Below the pieces are notes generated by a model. The model ran no database searches and had not been told where the DNA came from. It saw only the letters and a program-made list of their open reading frames with translations. Positions 22,889-33,770 of a stretch of 64,000 nucleotides of DNA are shown here, one piece after another; position 1 is the stretch's first letter, and the number at the start of each line of letters is the position of its first letter. The DNA is from Sorex araneus (Eukaryota > Chordata > Mammalia > Eulipotyphla > Soricidae), in contig NC_073304.1 of NCBI RefSeq assembly GCF_027595985.1, positions 146,748,746 to 146,812,745 of the forward strand, written 5' to 3'. The position numbers and the translations under genes are program-made.

Positions 22889-22936
22889 CACTTCAGTTTC
22901 TCTCTGTAAGTAACAGGAGTAATAGAACCTATATTG

Positions 22937-23112
22937 GGGGCTGGAGTGATAGCACAGCGGGTAGGGCATTTGCCTTGCACGCGGCCGACCCGGGTTCGAA
23001 TCCCAGCATCCCATATGGTCCCCTGAGCACCGCCAGGGGTAATTCCTGAGTGCATGAGCCAGGAATAACCCCTGTGCATTGCCAGGTGTGACCCAAAAAG
23101 CAAAAAAAAAAA
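22937..23112 (+). mobile_element. SOR SINE, young reference-quality copy
   Basis: A perfect 16-bp duplication AATAGAACCTATATTG flanks it at 22921-22936 and 23113-23128. It contains GGGGCTGGAGTGATAGCAC, box A TAGCACAGCGGGTAGG, box B GGTTCGAATCC, CCATATGGTCCCCTGAGCAC, GGTGTGACCCAAAAAGC and an A-tail. Intact duplications and few changes mean a recent L1-type insertion. Confidence 0.97.
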
Positions 23113-23159
23113 AATAGAACCTATATTGTAGGGTTATCAAGAGTTCAAAGAACTACAAA

Positions 23160-23240
23160 TTAGGCATGTGGGTCAATGGTAGAGCACTTGACTTACCTTT
23201 GTAAGGTCCTGGGTTTGATCCCCTGTCTTGGATAAAATAA
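23160..23240 (+). mobile_element. tRNA-Ala-like (ID-type) SINE
   Basis: GTGGGTCAATGGTAGAGCAC gives a box A of the tRNA-Ala kind, and GGTCCTGGGTTTGATCCCC gives box B. An A-rich end follows after about 80 bases. The head differs from SOR, so this is a second tRNA-derived family. Confidence 0.7.
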
Positions 23241-23475
23241 TCACTGTCACAATTGTCCTGTTGTTCATCAATTTGCTTGAGTGGGCACCAGAAACGTCTC
23301 CATTATGAGACTTGTTATTACTGTTTTTGGCATATCGAATACACTACGGGTAGCTTTCCAGGCTCTGCCATGCGGGTGGGATACTCTCAGTAGCTCACCG
23401 GGCTCTCCGAGAGGAATAGAGGAATCAAATCTTGGTCAGCTATATGCAAGGCAAACACCCTACCACTGTGCTATA
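23241..23475 (-). mobile_element. RTE-tailed SINE with SOR tRNA head
   Basis: On the plus strand the reversed RTE tail (GTTGTTCATCAATTTGCTTG, GTCTCCATTATGAGACTTG) comes first, then the body, then the tRNA head ending in ACCACTGTGCTATA. The same composition as the copy at 9401. Confidence 0.85.
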
Positions 23476-24320
23476 AAACGATAATAATTTTAAAATAATT
23501 TTAAAATATGAAAGAGCTCTGACAAAAACATAATTTAAGTCCTCCATAAATGTTAACACTTGTTATTTCTATTTGCTACCTAACTATTGAGTATGTTGGG
23601 CCAGCCTGGTGTGTACCTGTACCAATAGTGAGAGCACGAATACTCACACACCAGGTATTTATCTGTTGAGTGTGAATCTGGCTTAATCTTCATTAAGGTG
23701 GGCTCTGAGTCTGTTATATTTACTGCTGGGACAAGTGCCTGGGCAGAGTCGGTGCCCAAATGCATTATTTGGGTTTTGGCTCAAATTCCTCAACACACAC
23801 ACACATATACATGCACACACATAAATCTCAATAACTTGCTCATACAGTTACTCACACACAAGACTAGGAATGTGAAATGTCTGCTTTGCAGTAATCTTGT
23901 TACTAAACTAGAGGTTGATGAGCAAGTGAGGGATTTTGTTAACATCATCCAGCCAGGAAATACGTCTGTGTATGACTCTGAGGCTTCAAGAGAAGAGGTT
24001 AACATAACAACTTTGCAGGCATCACCGAGGCTCTGAGAAGCTGTTCTGGAAGAGGAGATTGCTAGTGGAAGGAAGAGGGGAGAGTTGGGGGTGCCCCTGG
24101 GAATCTGGGCCATGAGAACATGGGCTACTGATGGACTGTTATGACTTTCCACCCCAGGAGGCTGCCCTGGCCCTTTCTGCAGTCTTTTCTGTGGCAAAAA
24201 GCACCTTCTCCAGACCTAGTGCAGCAGTAATTACTTCCTTTAAATTAGTTCAGAAGTTGCTCTATTGACATCATCCCACTCAGTTCCTGGACATGTCAAG
24301 TCCTTTGCTGTAGTTAAGAA
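23476..24320. other. Single-copy DNA with a short CA run
   Basis: Contains a CA-rich stretch at 23796-23822. No gene recognised. Confidence 0.4.
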
Positions 24321-24496
24321 CTATATTTTTCTTTTTGGGTCACATCTGGCGGTGCACAGGGGTTACTCCTGGCTCTGCACTCAGAAATCACTCCTGGCGG
24401 TGCTCAGGGGACTATATGGGATGCTGGGAATCGAACCCAGGACGGTCGCATGCAAGGGAAACGCCCTACCTGCTGTGCTATCCCTCCAGCCCCCCA
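24321..24496 (-). mobile_element. SOR SINE
   Basis: The duplication TAGTTAAGAA lies at 24311-24320 and 24497-24506. The reverse-complement landmarks are clear, with a few changes in the box B region (GAATCGAACCCAGGACGGTC). Its right duplication overlaps the left duplication of the next element. Confidence 0.9.
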
Positions 24497-24517
24497 TAGT
24501 TAAGAATTTACTGAAGA

Positions 24518-25211
24518 GGGGCCCTCTGCGCCTAAAGACTTTGATTCCAGAGATGTAACACATTCGGGCATCCAGCGCAGCATCCGATAGCGATGCACTG
24601 GGACACCGAACTGGGCTACAAATCTGTGCTGCCAGGGGTGGATTTTTTTCCTCCCCACCCTGTCTTCCTGCACGGAAAGCGGCGGCCTGGCGGCACCCAC
24701 GTGGCAGGCGCCATCTTCTGTGACTCCAAACCCACAGGTATTCGGTTTTTACTTTTGGGGCTCCCAGGAACTCATGGGAAGGGGGCGTAACCGGCACGCC
24801 CTCGGCCCAGATAAATCTGGAGCCGCTGAGCGCGAATCGGACACTCTGCACCTAAAGACTTTGAATTCAGAGACTTCTTACATCAATACACTGGGACTGT
24901 GAGCTGGGCTATGTAATTTCTGGCAGAATTTTCCCCGGACTTTATACAGAAATCCAAAACCTTAACATTTATAATTGTCAGCAATGTGAAATGGTTCCAT
25001 TTGAACAGGTCTGACTTAGGGGGGAAACTCCAAATAATAACAGTAAATTTTTGTTGAAATATTGAAGGTTTTTAATGTAGCAGCCACCTCTCTGGACTGT
25101 GAACTAAGTAAAAGCCCCACGCTGGCCGATGCGGCATGGCGTACACCATACTATGAGGCACAGGAAGGGGGATGAGGGGGAAAAAGAAAAAAAAAGGGAA
25201 AAGGACAAAGG

Positions 25212-25268
<57 letters not shown>

Positions 25269-25610
25269 ATGTACTTGTAGCAGTGGGGCTACATATCTCT
25301 TCATTTCCAGCAATGAAAAACTAATTATCAAATGTAGTAGGTCTGTCTCTCTTGGTTGGAAACTCCAACAACTATAGTGAGTTTTGTGTTGAATTATGGA
25401 ATGTAATCAAGGTAAAGAAAAAATGAAGTGAAATTCATTAGTTATACAGTAGGGGGTAGGGGGTGGGGGCGGGGGGTATACTGGGGTTTCTGGTGGTGGA
25501 ATATGGGCACTGGTGAAGGGATGGGTGTTTGAATATTGTATAACTGACATATAAACCTGCGAACTTTGTAACTTTCCACATGGTGATTTAATAAAAAGTT
25601 TTTTTAAAAA
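24518..25610 (+). mobile_element. Non-autonomous L1-tailed composite element with doubled 5' unit
   Basis: The 16-bp duplication AAGAATTTACTGAAGA (24502-24517) is repeated with one change at 25611-25626. A unit starting CTCTGCGCCTAAAGACTTTG at about 24526 recurs as CTCTGCACCTAAAGACTTTG at about 24843, each followed by CACTGGGAC and CTGGGCTA. The middle holds a GA tract. The 3' end has the shared L1-like block (CACTGGTGAAGGGATGGGTG, AACTTTGTAAC, TGGTGATTTAATAAAA) and an A-rich tail. There is no ORF of its own, so it presumably moved with L1 enzymes. Confidence 0.85.
25219..25266. repeat. GA microsatellite
   Basis: An uninterrupted run of about 24 GA units inside the composite element. Confidence 0.98.
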
Positions 25611-25626
25611 AAGAATTTACTAAAGA

Positions 25627-26164
25627 ACTTTCCTGTAAAGAAGCCCGGGAGTCCACTGTCTGGCCCACTATAACACCACATTACACCCGAGAGTCCACTA
25701 AGTCTGCTTTGATGTCACGTTACACCCGCACAGCAACAGGCTCCAAGCAACTGGAGCTGGTTCCAGCAGCAGCTCTCAGTGCTTATCATGAGGGGAAGGA
25801 AGTCCAGGTGTTCCTGACAGCGGGCAGCTCATTCCTCTTTCCCAGTCCACCTTTCTCAGGGACTCCAGCTGCCATGGCCTCCAGCTGTGCAATTCCACAG
25901 GCCCGTTCAGCTTCTCCTGGGACTTCCAGGAAAGCAAATCTTTCTTTTCTTGCCCTTCCACGTCTCCATTCTGGTATCTCTGGAGTCGGTCCAAGGCCGA
26001 GCAGACAAGTCAAAGAATGTGAGGGCGGGAGTGAGTCATTCCTTATGCCCTCTGCTCCCTGGAGAAAATGCAGTGATGTAGGTCAATGAAGTTGAAACAT
26101 GCTACCTGAAGTCCTAAATTATACCAGTACAGTCTTTTTAGAAAATTCATCCTCATTTGGGAAA
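25627..26164. other. Single-copy DNA
   Basis: No repeat or gene recognised. A 126-codon frame (25709-26089) has no known domain. Confidence 0.35.
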
Positions 26165-26175
26165 TTAAAAAATTC

Positions 26176-26240
<65 letters not shown>

Positions 26241-26385
26241 TGCTGTAGAGATAGACTGGGCTCAGGGGCTGGAAAGAGGGAAACTGAAGACATTGGTGGT
26301 GGGAAATGTACACTGATGAAGAGGCGAGTATGACCGAAACCCATCACGAACAACTTTGTAACTGCATATCTAATAAAAAAAAAAT
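26165..26385 (+). mobile_element. L1-type 3' end behind a GA microsatellite
   Basis: A GA run (26177-26238, about 30 units) is followed by GACATTGGTGGTGGGAAATG, a damaged GTGATGAAGAGGCGAG-like block, CAACTTTGTAACTGC and TCTAATAAAAAA. The same order of GA tract then L1-type end is seen in the 24518 element. Confidence 0.75.
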
Positions 26386-26390
26386 TGGGA

Positions 26391-26562
26391 GGGGCCAGAG
26401 CGATAGCACAGTGGGTAGAGTGTTTGCCTTGCACGCGGTCAACCCGGGTTCGATCCCTGGCATCCCATATGGTCCCCCAAGCACTTCCAGGAGTAATTCC
26501 TGAGTGCAGAGCCAGGAGTAACCCCTGAGCACCACCGGGTGTGACCCAAAAAGCCAAAAAAA
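26391..26562 (+). mobile_element. SOR SINE
   Basis: A near-consensus sense copy inserted in the A-tail of the preceding element. Box A TAGCACAGTGGGTAG and box B GGTTCGATCCC are intact. AAATTGGGA before and AAATTTGGGA after look like the target duplication. Confidence 0.93.
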
Positions 26563-26567
26563 AAATT

Positions 26568-26680
26568 TGGGATACACTCAGGGCTTTCAGGGATCACTCC
26601 TAGGAGTGCTTAGGAGATCATGATCAGTGCTGGTGACTGAAGTGGAGTTGTCTATGTGCAAGGCATAGACAACCCACTTG
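26568..26680 (-). mobile_element. Old SOR SINE fragment
   Basis: CACTCAGGGCTTTCAGGGATCACTCC-type order is followed by a degraded body and GTGCAAGGCATAGAC. Confidence 0.5.
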
Positions 26681-26789
26681 AGGATTTTTGAGGCTTATAG
26701 GTAAACCATATTACCCTATTGTTTCGACAAATTGACAACAGAGAAAGATAACTCTCTTATCCCCTTAGAGGGTTAACTACTCTATTTTG

Positions 26790-26942
26790 TTTTGGATTGT
26801 TTGAGGCCTCCCTAGCAGTTCTGGGGGTCACCAAGATTCCTCTCGGGATGCCTAAGAGGTCATGCAAAGTTGAGGCTTGAACACAGGGCCTGGTATAGGC
26901 TAGGCTTGAGCTGCAACCCTTTGTGCTCTCTGCCTGACCCCA
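26790..26942 (-). mobile_element. Old SOR SINE
   Basis: A faint reverse-complement body and head: GGCTTGAACACAGGGCCTGG at the box B region and CTCTCTGCCTGACCCC at the head end. Confidence 0.5.
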
Positions 26943-27047
26943 GAAACCAACTACTTTAGCAGCAAGCCTCCAAACACAGTGAGTGAGCAAATTGCAATTC
27001 TTAAAAGCATTCAGTTGGGTAAGAAATGATGGATCATCACATGTTCT

Positions 27048-27223
27048 TTTATTTTGGGTCGGGGGGGAGTACACACCGGTGATGCTCAGGGACTACTCCG
27101 GCTCTGTACTCAAGGATCACTTCTGGTGGTGCTCAGCGGACCATATGGGATGCCGAGGATTGATAGAACCTGGATATGCAAGGCACGCACCATACTTACC
27201 TGTGCTAGCTCTCTGGCTCTATC
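27048..27223 (-). mobile_element. SOR SINE, diverged
   Basis: TTTTGGGTC, CCGGTGATGCTCAGGGACTAC, ACCATATGGGATGCCGAGGATTG and GCTAGCTCTCTGGCTC occur in order, with a G run inserted in the tail-proximal part. Confidence 0.85.
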
Positions 27224-27372
27224 AAATGCATGTTTATTCAAACATTCACTTATTAAAACCCTGATATACTCTTGCTCCGAAGAAGGCCAAAAAATGGGAA
27301 TACTGAGATAAAGCAAGCAAAAGTAACTTCTTTGCTTATCATATTGTGGGGGTTTTCACAATCTTTGCCCTT

Positions 27373-28019
27373 TTTTTTTAAATTTTATTTTATTAAATCA
27401 CCGTGTGGAAGATTACAACGCTTTCGGGCTTAGGTCTCAGTCAGTTATACAATGCTGAAACAACCATCCCTTCACCAGTGCCCATATACCACCACCAAAA
27501 AAAAAAAAAAAAACCCACACAGTACACCTCCCATCCCGCCCCCCCACCCCCTACCTTGTAACTGATAAGTTTCATTTTACATTCTGTTTACTTTGGTTAC
27601 ATTCAATATTTCAACACAAACCTCACTATTGTTGTTAGGAGTACCCCACTAGATTCAGACCTACTGTGAAGACAAATAAGGTCCTGCGGCCGCTACTGCG
27701 GTTTTGAATTTCTGTACTTTAACAAGAAGTCCAGGGAGATTTCTTCCAGATATTGGATCATTGCAGGCTTGAAAACCCAATCTGTGGTCATCTTAATATG
27801 GCAGCCACCGCGCCCTTCATCCCCGGAGAGAAAGAGGCGAGAGAGAGAAATACCTTTCCCCTCCTGGGCGGGCACGGGGCCGAGGCTTAGTTCTCAGGCT
27901 GGAGACATTCTGCGAGGAGTTGCTCACACCGAAAGAGGTTTTGCTGGGTTTGGATTCACGCTTGTACAGCTGCGGAGAGGCCGCACATGCGTGCGGCCCC
28001 CGGGATCACATCTCGGCGG
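27373..28019 (-). mobile_element. Complete L1-tailed composite element, 647 bp
   Basis: A perfect 17-bp duplication TCACAATCTTTGCCCTT flanks it at 27356-27372 and 28020-28036. Read on the minus strand it starts with a GC-rich 5' module (GCCGAGATGTGATCCCGGGG, GCCGCACGCATG), continues with CCTTATTTGTCTTCACAGTAGG and TGTTGAAATATTGAATGTAACC, and ends in the shared 3' block and an A-tail read as TTTTATTTTATT on the plus strand. No ORF. This is the best-bounded short member of its class in the window. Confidence 0.9.
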
Positions 28020-28036
28020 TCACAATCTTTGCCCTT

Positions 28037-29132
28037 AATCTTTGTAATCAGGTGTAAGTATGGCAAATGCCAGTACTTATCTCCTAATAATCTACTCTTT
28101 TCCACCTTCCTTTTAATAACAGAAACTTTTCCTGTCATGCTGAATCAAAGTAATGTTGGTTTGGTCCCAGTTCTTCTGAAGAAATGAGAATAGGTGATGT
28201 TGTGGGGCCCAAGAGTAAGATTTGGTTTCCCCGGGCAAGTGAGGTTATGAGGCAAATAAAACCCAGGCCCTTGGTGGCCTCGGAGAAGTCTCCTCCCCAT
28301 CTTAACACACACTCACCTGCAGGTTATTATGGAAAAACACAATGTACTTCTTTCTTATTTGACTCCGCTCTTGGTGGGACAGCTGTCTCTGACACATAAA
28401 CTCAGTTTGTTCAGTTCTAATACCATGCATAAGAGACCATTCCTAAAGATGAAGCAAGAAGCTTCTAAAAGGTTCAGCCTGCCAGAACTAGAGTTCAGAC
28501 TCATCTGCTGTTCTCTGCTTCCTCAGGCCATTTTCCTGAAAATACACAGAGTGACATGGGATTGGGAGGTCAGAGGATGGTAAAATCTAGGGAATTTTTA
28601 TGAAAGAGTTGCATTGCTGCAATTTTAAGAATTCATCTTATACAAAGCTCATCAGAAGCGAGGCGACTTTCACATTTGCTGTGTACCTACTGTGTGCTCA
28701 CCATCCTAGCATGTGTCTTACATGGGTCTCACAGCAGGGACACAAAGGTTGAACCCTAAACATGTGCAATCAAAGTAGCCTATATTTTACAATATTAAGC
28801 TCCACGCAAAAGAGGGCAAAAGACACTTGAGTGCAGAGGGAGGAGAAGGATGTGACTGAGGCAAGTGGTCGTGTATGGATCTGGAAGACTAGGTAGCACA
28901 GGTGGGTGGAGGCACCACAAGCAGAGAGCAGCAGGAGTCACAGATGTGAAGTAGGAAATCCCCAGAAGCAATCAGAATGGAAGTCCATGAGGGGTGGCAA
29001 GGACCTGCCAGATGGAGATTAAGGCCCAGCGGGTCAGGTCATGGAGATCACAACTGCTGTGTGGGACTGGGGATGCCTTTAGGGTTCTGAATAAGACAGT
29101 GAAACATCCAAGATTCAGCAGTTGGAGTCTTA
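28037..29132. other. Single-copy DNA
   Basis: No repeat or gene recognised over about 1.1 kb. Confidence 0.4.
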
Positions 29133-29306
29133 TGGTGGGGTAGAGGTGGGTGGAAAGCGGGGATCATATCCAGTGATGCTCATGACTTGCTCCTGGCTCT
29201 GCACTCAGGGATCATTTCTGGCTGGGTTCAGGGGACCACATGGGGTAGCGGAGCTAGAACCCAGGTTAGTTGCATGCAAGGCGAGCAATCACTCAGTTAA
29301 AACTCC
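29133..29306 (-). mobile_element. SOR SINE
   Basis: A perfect 17-bp duplication CAGCAGTTGGAGTCTTA at 29116-29132 and 29307-29323. The body is clearly diverged, although the duplications are intact. The head end reads AGTTGCATGCAAGGCGAGC. Confidence 0.92.
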
Positions 29307-29323
29307 CAGCAGTTGGAGTCTTA

Positions 29324-30493
29324 ACTGAGTGCACAGACAACACACAACCCTTCACCTTGGACCCTCAGCAGTGGATGAAGACAAAAGTATCAGTCGTGTG
29401 GCGACTTTGTGGAGGAGGGCAGACAGGAAGCCAGAAAGTCAGCGGAGGAGGCTAACTGAGGATTTAGAAGTGTAGAAAAAGAGGCCAGACGGATGTCAGG
29501 GAGGTGGTGGAGGCCACCCTGCAGCTGTTAGCAGCCAATTAGGAGTGGGAGGTAAGGAAGAGAGTTTGTTTTTGTCTAGCAACTTGAAGAGGAGAAACTT
29601 AAAGATATTCTGACCAGCTTGTTTTAGACACTGTGAATGGACAGATGACTGTCCCCTGAAGAGACTCCCTTTCCTGAGGAGTGTTCAGTGAGATAAGCCC
29701 ATGAGACCCTAACTGCTGCGTGTTGCGTTTCTCTGAAGAGGAAGGTGGTGTTGTTGAACTAGTAGCGATGAACTTAATGATCATGAAGACGGGAATTATT
29801 GCTTTTCTTGGAAGTGTCACGGCCAAGAGGACCAGGGGCAAAGGCTGATGGGTCCCTCTGGCTGACTTTCTTTGTTAACACCCTCCAGATAACCTTCTGT
29901 GTAAATGTATTCAAAGTCTGAAAATGATTCACCTTGGGGAATCTTAGGAATTTTCTTTGTCAGTGAGCAGACCTTCTAGACATCCATAAATAATATGGAC
30001 AGGCTCATATATACCTCACAGGGACTGGGCCTTGGATTAGGATCTCTGAGGACTTGGACTTTCTCTGGATTAGCTTCCTCTTTCTTCCCCTTCTCTGGCT
30101 TCTCCCATCACCTCCCAGCAGGGGACACACAGGTAAATGATTGGGAAGTGTCCTCTGCACAGAAGGTAAAACAAAATCAGAGCAAGAGGCAGTTAATTGT
30201 TCAATCGTGTGTAAGTTGAAGAATTTTAAGTTCAAGGAGTCAAATATTCTACATTCCTGAGAAATCAAATGGGTTTCTTATTCTGGTGAATTTTTCTACA
30301 TCAAACTTTGTTACACAGAGTGTGAGGTTGTGTCTTTCTGAGAACTGATGCATCATTAAATTTGAATTAAGAAATTGGGAGGAAAATTTTGTATCTATGT
30401 TTCTTTAAAATTCATCAACGAATTCATGAAAAGGAATCAAGGACAGGCAACAGAACTCAGGGTTCTGATGCTTCACATGGTCTCATCTGAACC

Positions 30494-30545
<52 letters not shown>

Positions 30546-31598
30546 CGCACGTGCGGGAGGGAGGGAGGAGGTGTTTTCTTGGAGCTACTCTAAAGGTGAG
30601 TCCAAGTACTTCATTTCTTAGTGCCACTGATGTCCTGTTGATACTCAGGAAACTCAGTCAGCAGTCCAGCAATGTCCTTTACTTTTGTGGGGAGGGAGCC
30701 TCCTTCTTGGTGCTCAGGGGACCATACGCTACTCACTTGGATCTTTGGCCTTGAGCTGAACTACACATATTCAATCCACCAGCACCACCTCCTACTAGCA
30801 TGTGAGCTTGGGCAGATTTTCTGACCATTCTCCACCAGAGTCCTCCATAGTGAAACAGGGAATTGTGAGATTTCTATGAAGATTTAGTGAATGAAAACTG
30901 CTGATGTCTTAAGACAGTGCCTGGTTCTCCATTGGCGTATGTAGATGCTAGCTTTCACGATGTCTTAGCAGAAACACCATAGCTTGTCAGTGAGGCTGCC
31001 AGCACATGATCCTGTTCACTCTACCACCTGCTGACAGTGTCTTTTTTAGTAAGTTATTTAAACTTTCCATGCTCTGATGCTCTTATCTTGAAGAATGTAT
31101 TAGATTGTGGTAGGATAACTTGACAGGAACAGGATTGTTTTTAAAAGTTCATGCCAAAACCTGCGAAATTCTTACAACAGTTCTGGTACATAGTAACCTG
31201 CCAACAAATATTAACTGTTACAACAAAATTGAAGTTATGTGCCCCTACTACTAGCAGCTGCTAAAATTTTCCATATTGTCTCAGATAGTTTTTCCATAAA
31301 ATAAACTGTTACAACTTAGTAGAAGGACCAGCTCACCTCCTACTGCCCACTGGCAAGGCCATCCGCTCTTATGATGATGGTGTGTCTCTTTCCTGTACTT
31401 CTTGTTATAAATATGTATGTATCTGTAGGCAACACAGGGATATGTGTTGTTTTTATGTTTTATGTTTTTATGTCCCTAGCTTTTTATAAGCTATCACAAC
31501 AGTACATATTCATCTATAACCTGGCTTCTTAACCCTTTCAACTTTTACCCCTAACCTACCCACTGTGACCTCTCTACTCAAGCTTATTTCTGAGATAT
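29324..31598. other. Mostly single-copy DNA with a CA microsatellite
   Basis: A CA run lies at 30499-30548. A possible SINE scrap (GGTGCTCAGGGGACCATACG) lies at about 30708. No gene recognised. Confidence 0.4.
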
Positions 31599-31640
31599 TG
31601 GGCTACACTAGCATGCGACAGGGACAAATGGAGGTGGCAG
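31599..31640 (+). mobile_element. Stray RTE 3'-end scrap
   Basis: TTGGGCTACACTAGCATGCG followed by ACAGGG matches the RTE sequence at about 51938-51962 almost exactly, then the match stops. Confidence 0.6.
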
Positions 31641-31929
31641 GACAGATTGAGTAGTAAGTCACTGAGCTCAGTACTTGGAGAAAGACAGAAAAACAGGGAG
31701 GAAGGAAGGGAGGAGGGTGTTAAAACTAATGCCAATGCCTGGATTCAAAACCAGAATCCTCCATGAACCAGGACTTGACCAAAAATCACTTACCATCTTG
31801 GTGCCTCAGGCTCATTCTGTACACAAAATAAGTGATAATTGTATACCTCTTTGAAGGTTGTTGCCGGATTAAATGAATTATGTAAAAGTACTCAGGACAC
31901 ACTAATACATAATGAATACTGTGTAAGTT

Positions 31930-32110
31930 TTATGATTGTGAGTCAGTTTTTCCTTTTCTCACAGAAGTCCAGCCTGATCTTGGACATGTAGATTCCACGC
32001 TCAGGCCCAGTCTAGTCTTTGGGATGCAAATTTCAGGTGCAGGCTCAGTTTGTCTTTGGGATGCAAACCCAAATACTTGGTAGCCAAGAAAGGTTTTGGT
32101 TTTGGTTGTA
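31930..32110 (-). repeat. Left half of an unclassified dispersed repeat
   Basis: The reverse complement of 51170-51380 aligns here (GTCAGTTTTTCCTTTTCTCAC at the start, CCAAGAAAG near the end). The alignment continues at 36476 after the retroviral block. So one older repeat was split by everything between 32111 and 36475. I cannot name the family. Confidence 0.65.
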
Positions 32111-32586
32111 TGTAAAAAACTATGGCACACTGAGGGGCGTGTGCACTCGCGGGGGCTCCGGGCAGCTCTGTCTCACTGCCCGTGTTCAGTGCTCTGGAAC
32201 CACTGTGTATGGGCTGGATCGGGACAGCTATTGGCCAAGGAAGAAGGAGAACCAAGATGGCTGCTGATTAGTTACCGTTTATTCAATCTTTCATCTTTCT
32301 CCTCTCCGCACTCCCAGCTCCATCCTCTCTCTGGATCTACTGCAGCCTGGATTCTCATCTCTCTCCTCCCTTTTTTTCTCTCTCGCCCTTGCCCCCAGGT
32401 TACACACTGCCAGGTAGTAAAATCAGCATAAGAAAGCCCTTCCTGAGGGCTGTCAGGTTCAAAGGGAACACAATCTAGGGGCATTCCAAAGCCCTTCCTG
32501 ACTGCCAGTAGGCAAGATACCTCTTAAAGGCTTTTACTCCTCTCCTTATTCCAAACACTCATTAACATCTTAATACTAGTTACTGG
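32111..32586 (-). mobile_element. U5-R-proximal half of a split minus-strand LTR
   Basis: It starts TGTAAAAAACTA like the U5 end of the 10448 LTR and has matching GCACTCGCGGG and GGCAGCTCTGTCTCACTGCC blocks. A polyadenylation signal lies on the minus strand at 32278-32283. It is clearly more diverged from the 10448 LTR than the 34707 LTR is. Its other half is at 35903-36475. GTTGTA just before it (32105-32110) and GTTGTG just after the far half (36476-36481) look like the 6-bp target duplication. Confidence 0.75.
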
Positions 32587-33560
32587 AGTAAAAAGTCCTA
32601 CTGGGTACCTCATGATTTTCACATGGTTGCTAAGACATGCTTAAGCCGGTCTCAGTACTTGGAATGGAGAATGTGGCTCTCTAATGAGGCCAAGGCAAAG
32701 CTTTAAGACCTAGGCCATGCTGGACAAAACTTTTCAGGTATTGAGTTGACTTGTGAGATGTTAACTGGTGAAGGGAAATGGCACGACCCAGAAAGGCAAG
32801 TCACCTTGCCTCTTGCTGTTCTTGCTTATGTCCGTGATGGAGCCCTGCGTGCATGGGAGAAGGTTGATGCAGAAGCAGAATTTAAGGGAAGCTTTACAAA
32901 GATTGTCCAGAGAGCCTCAGAACCTTATGCAGACTTCGTAGGAAGATTGATGGAAGCCATAGAAATGCAGGTTGAGGGTAAGGAGACTCACAAGCTGTTG
33001 ACTAAACTATTGGCCTTTGAAAATGCTAATGAGGATTGCCAAGCCATTCTGCGCCCTACTAAGGAGAAGGAAGACATATTCGGTACTTGGAAGCATGCTG
33101 GAATGTTGGCTCTGCTAAACATAAGGTGCAGGTCTATGCCTTACAGAGACAAGCTCAGAAAAGATGTTTTAATTGTGGAAAACCAGGCCACTTTCGTAGA
33201 GATTGCAATGCGCCCCCAAGCCGTGCTACGAGAGCATGTCCTGGGCCCTGTCCCAGGTGTAAGGAGAAAAACCACTGGGCCAGAGACTGCAGAGCCAGAC
33301 TTGCACCTCCTGGGCCCTGTCCCAGGTGTAAGAGAGGAAATCATTGAGCCAGAGATTGTCGCTTTAATTTTGATGCAGTGGGTGGCCCCAATTCGGGAAA
33401 CCTGCAAGGGGGACAGCCCCAGGCCTCGCAAAATCAGGGGATGTTCTCAGTTGCAGCCCCTCTCCCCAATGTGGAGTTTCAGAACTCCAATCAGTATAAT
33501 CGCTGCAGCCAGGGATGGCAGGAAGCGCAGCCTATTTCCTGCCCCGATACAGTTACTACA
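32587..33560 (+). pseudogene. Retroviral gag remnant (capsid and nucleocapsid)
   Basis: Betaretrovirus-like gag. Capsid coding sequence is readable from about 32590, has an in-frame stop at 32704-32706, and continues to about 33110. The major homology region, motif QRASEPYADFVGRL, is at 32908-32949. The nucleocapsid is in another frame (33087-33347), so at least one frameshift separates them. It holds two CCHC zinc knuckles (33165-33206 and 33249-33290) and a third starting at 33318, whose Trp codon has become TGA. Matrix sequence and the gag start are absent. The copy cannot make a full Gag protein. Confidence 0.88.
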
Positions 33561-33665
33561 ACCCCTTTTCAATATAGAACACTGCGGCCTTAAGCCCACC
33601 ACCTCTACGTTTTCCGTGGACATATGGAATGTTAAATCAAATACAAAACGGAGCTATTTTTTCAA

Positions 33666-33770
33666 TTGAATGTAGCAGGAAAACTCATTCGAGGAAAAGG
33701 CTATGCTTTTGTTTCAACAGATGATAACCCCGCTGGGAAACTTTGGGTCCCATTACGTCTTGTCAGAAGT
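33666..33770 (+). pseudogene. Integrase carboxy-terminal remnant
   Basis: The short frame RGKGYAFVSTDDNPAGK followed by LWVPLRLVR resembles the end of betaretroviral integrase. Protease, reverse transcriptase and most of integrase are missing: the distance from the gag zinc knuckles to this piece is only about 300 bp, so a large internal deletion removed most of pol. Confidence 0.6.

Noticed and set aside
22937..23112. tRNA gene candidate from the box A and box B sequences
   Set aside because: The head is tRNA-related, but the element is 175 bp with an A-tail and target duplications; it is a SINE, not a tRNA gene.
22862..23140. Frames with the recurring FGSHPAMHRGYSWLCT-like peptide seen at many places
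   Set aside because: This peptide is the antisense translation of the SOR SINE and recurs at nearly every copy.
33141..33431. Minus-strand frame over the gag zinc knuckles
   Set aside because: Antisense shadow of the retroviral gag remnant.
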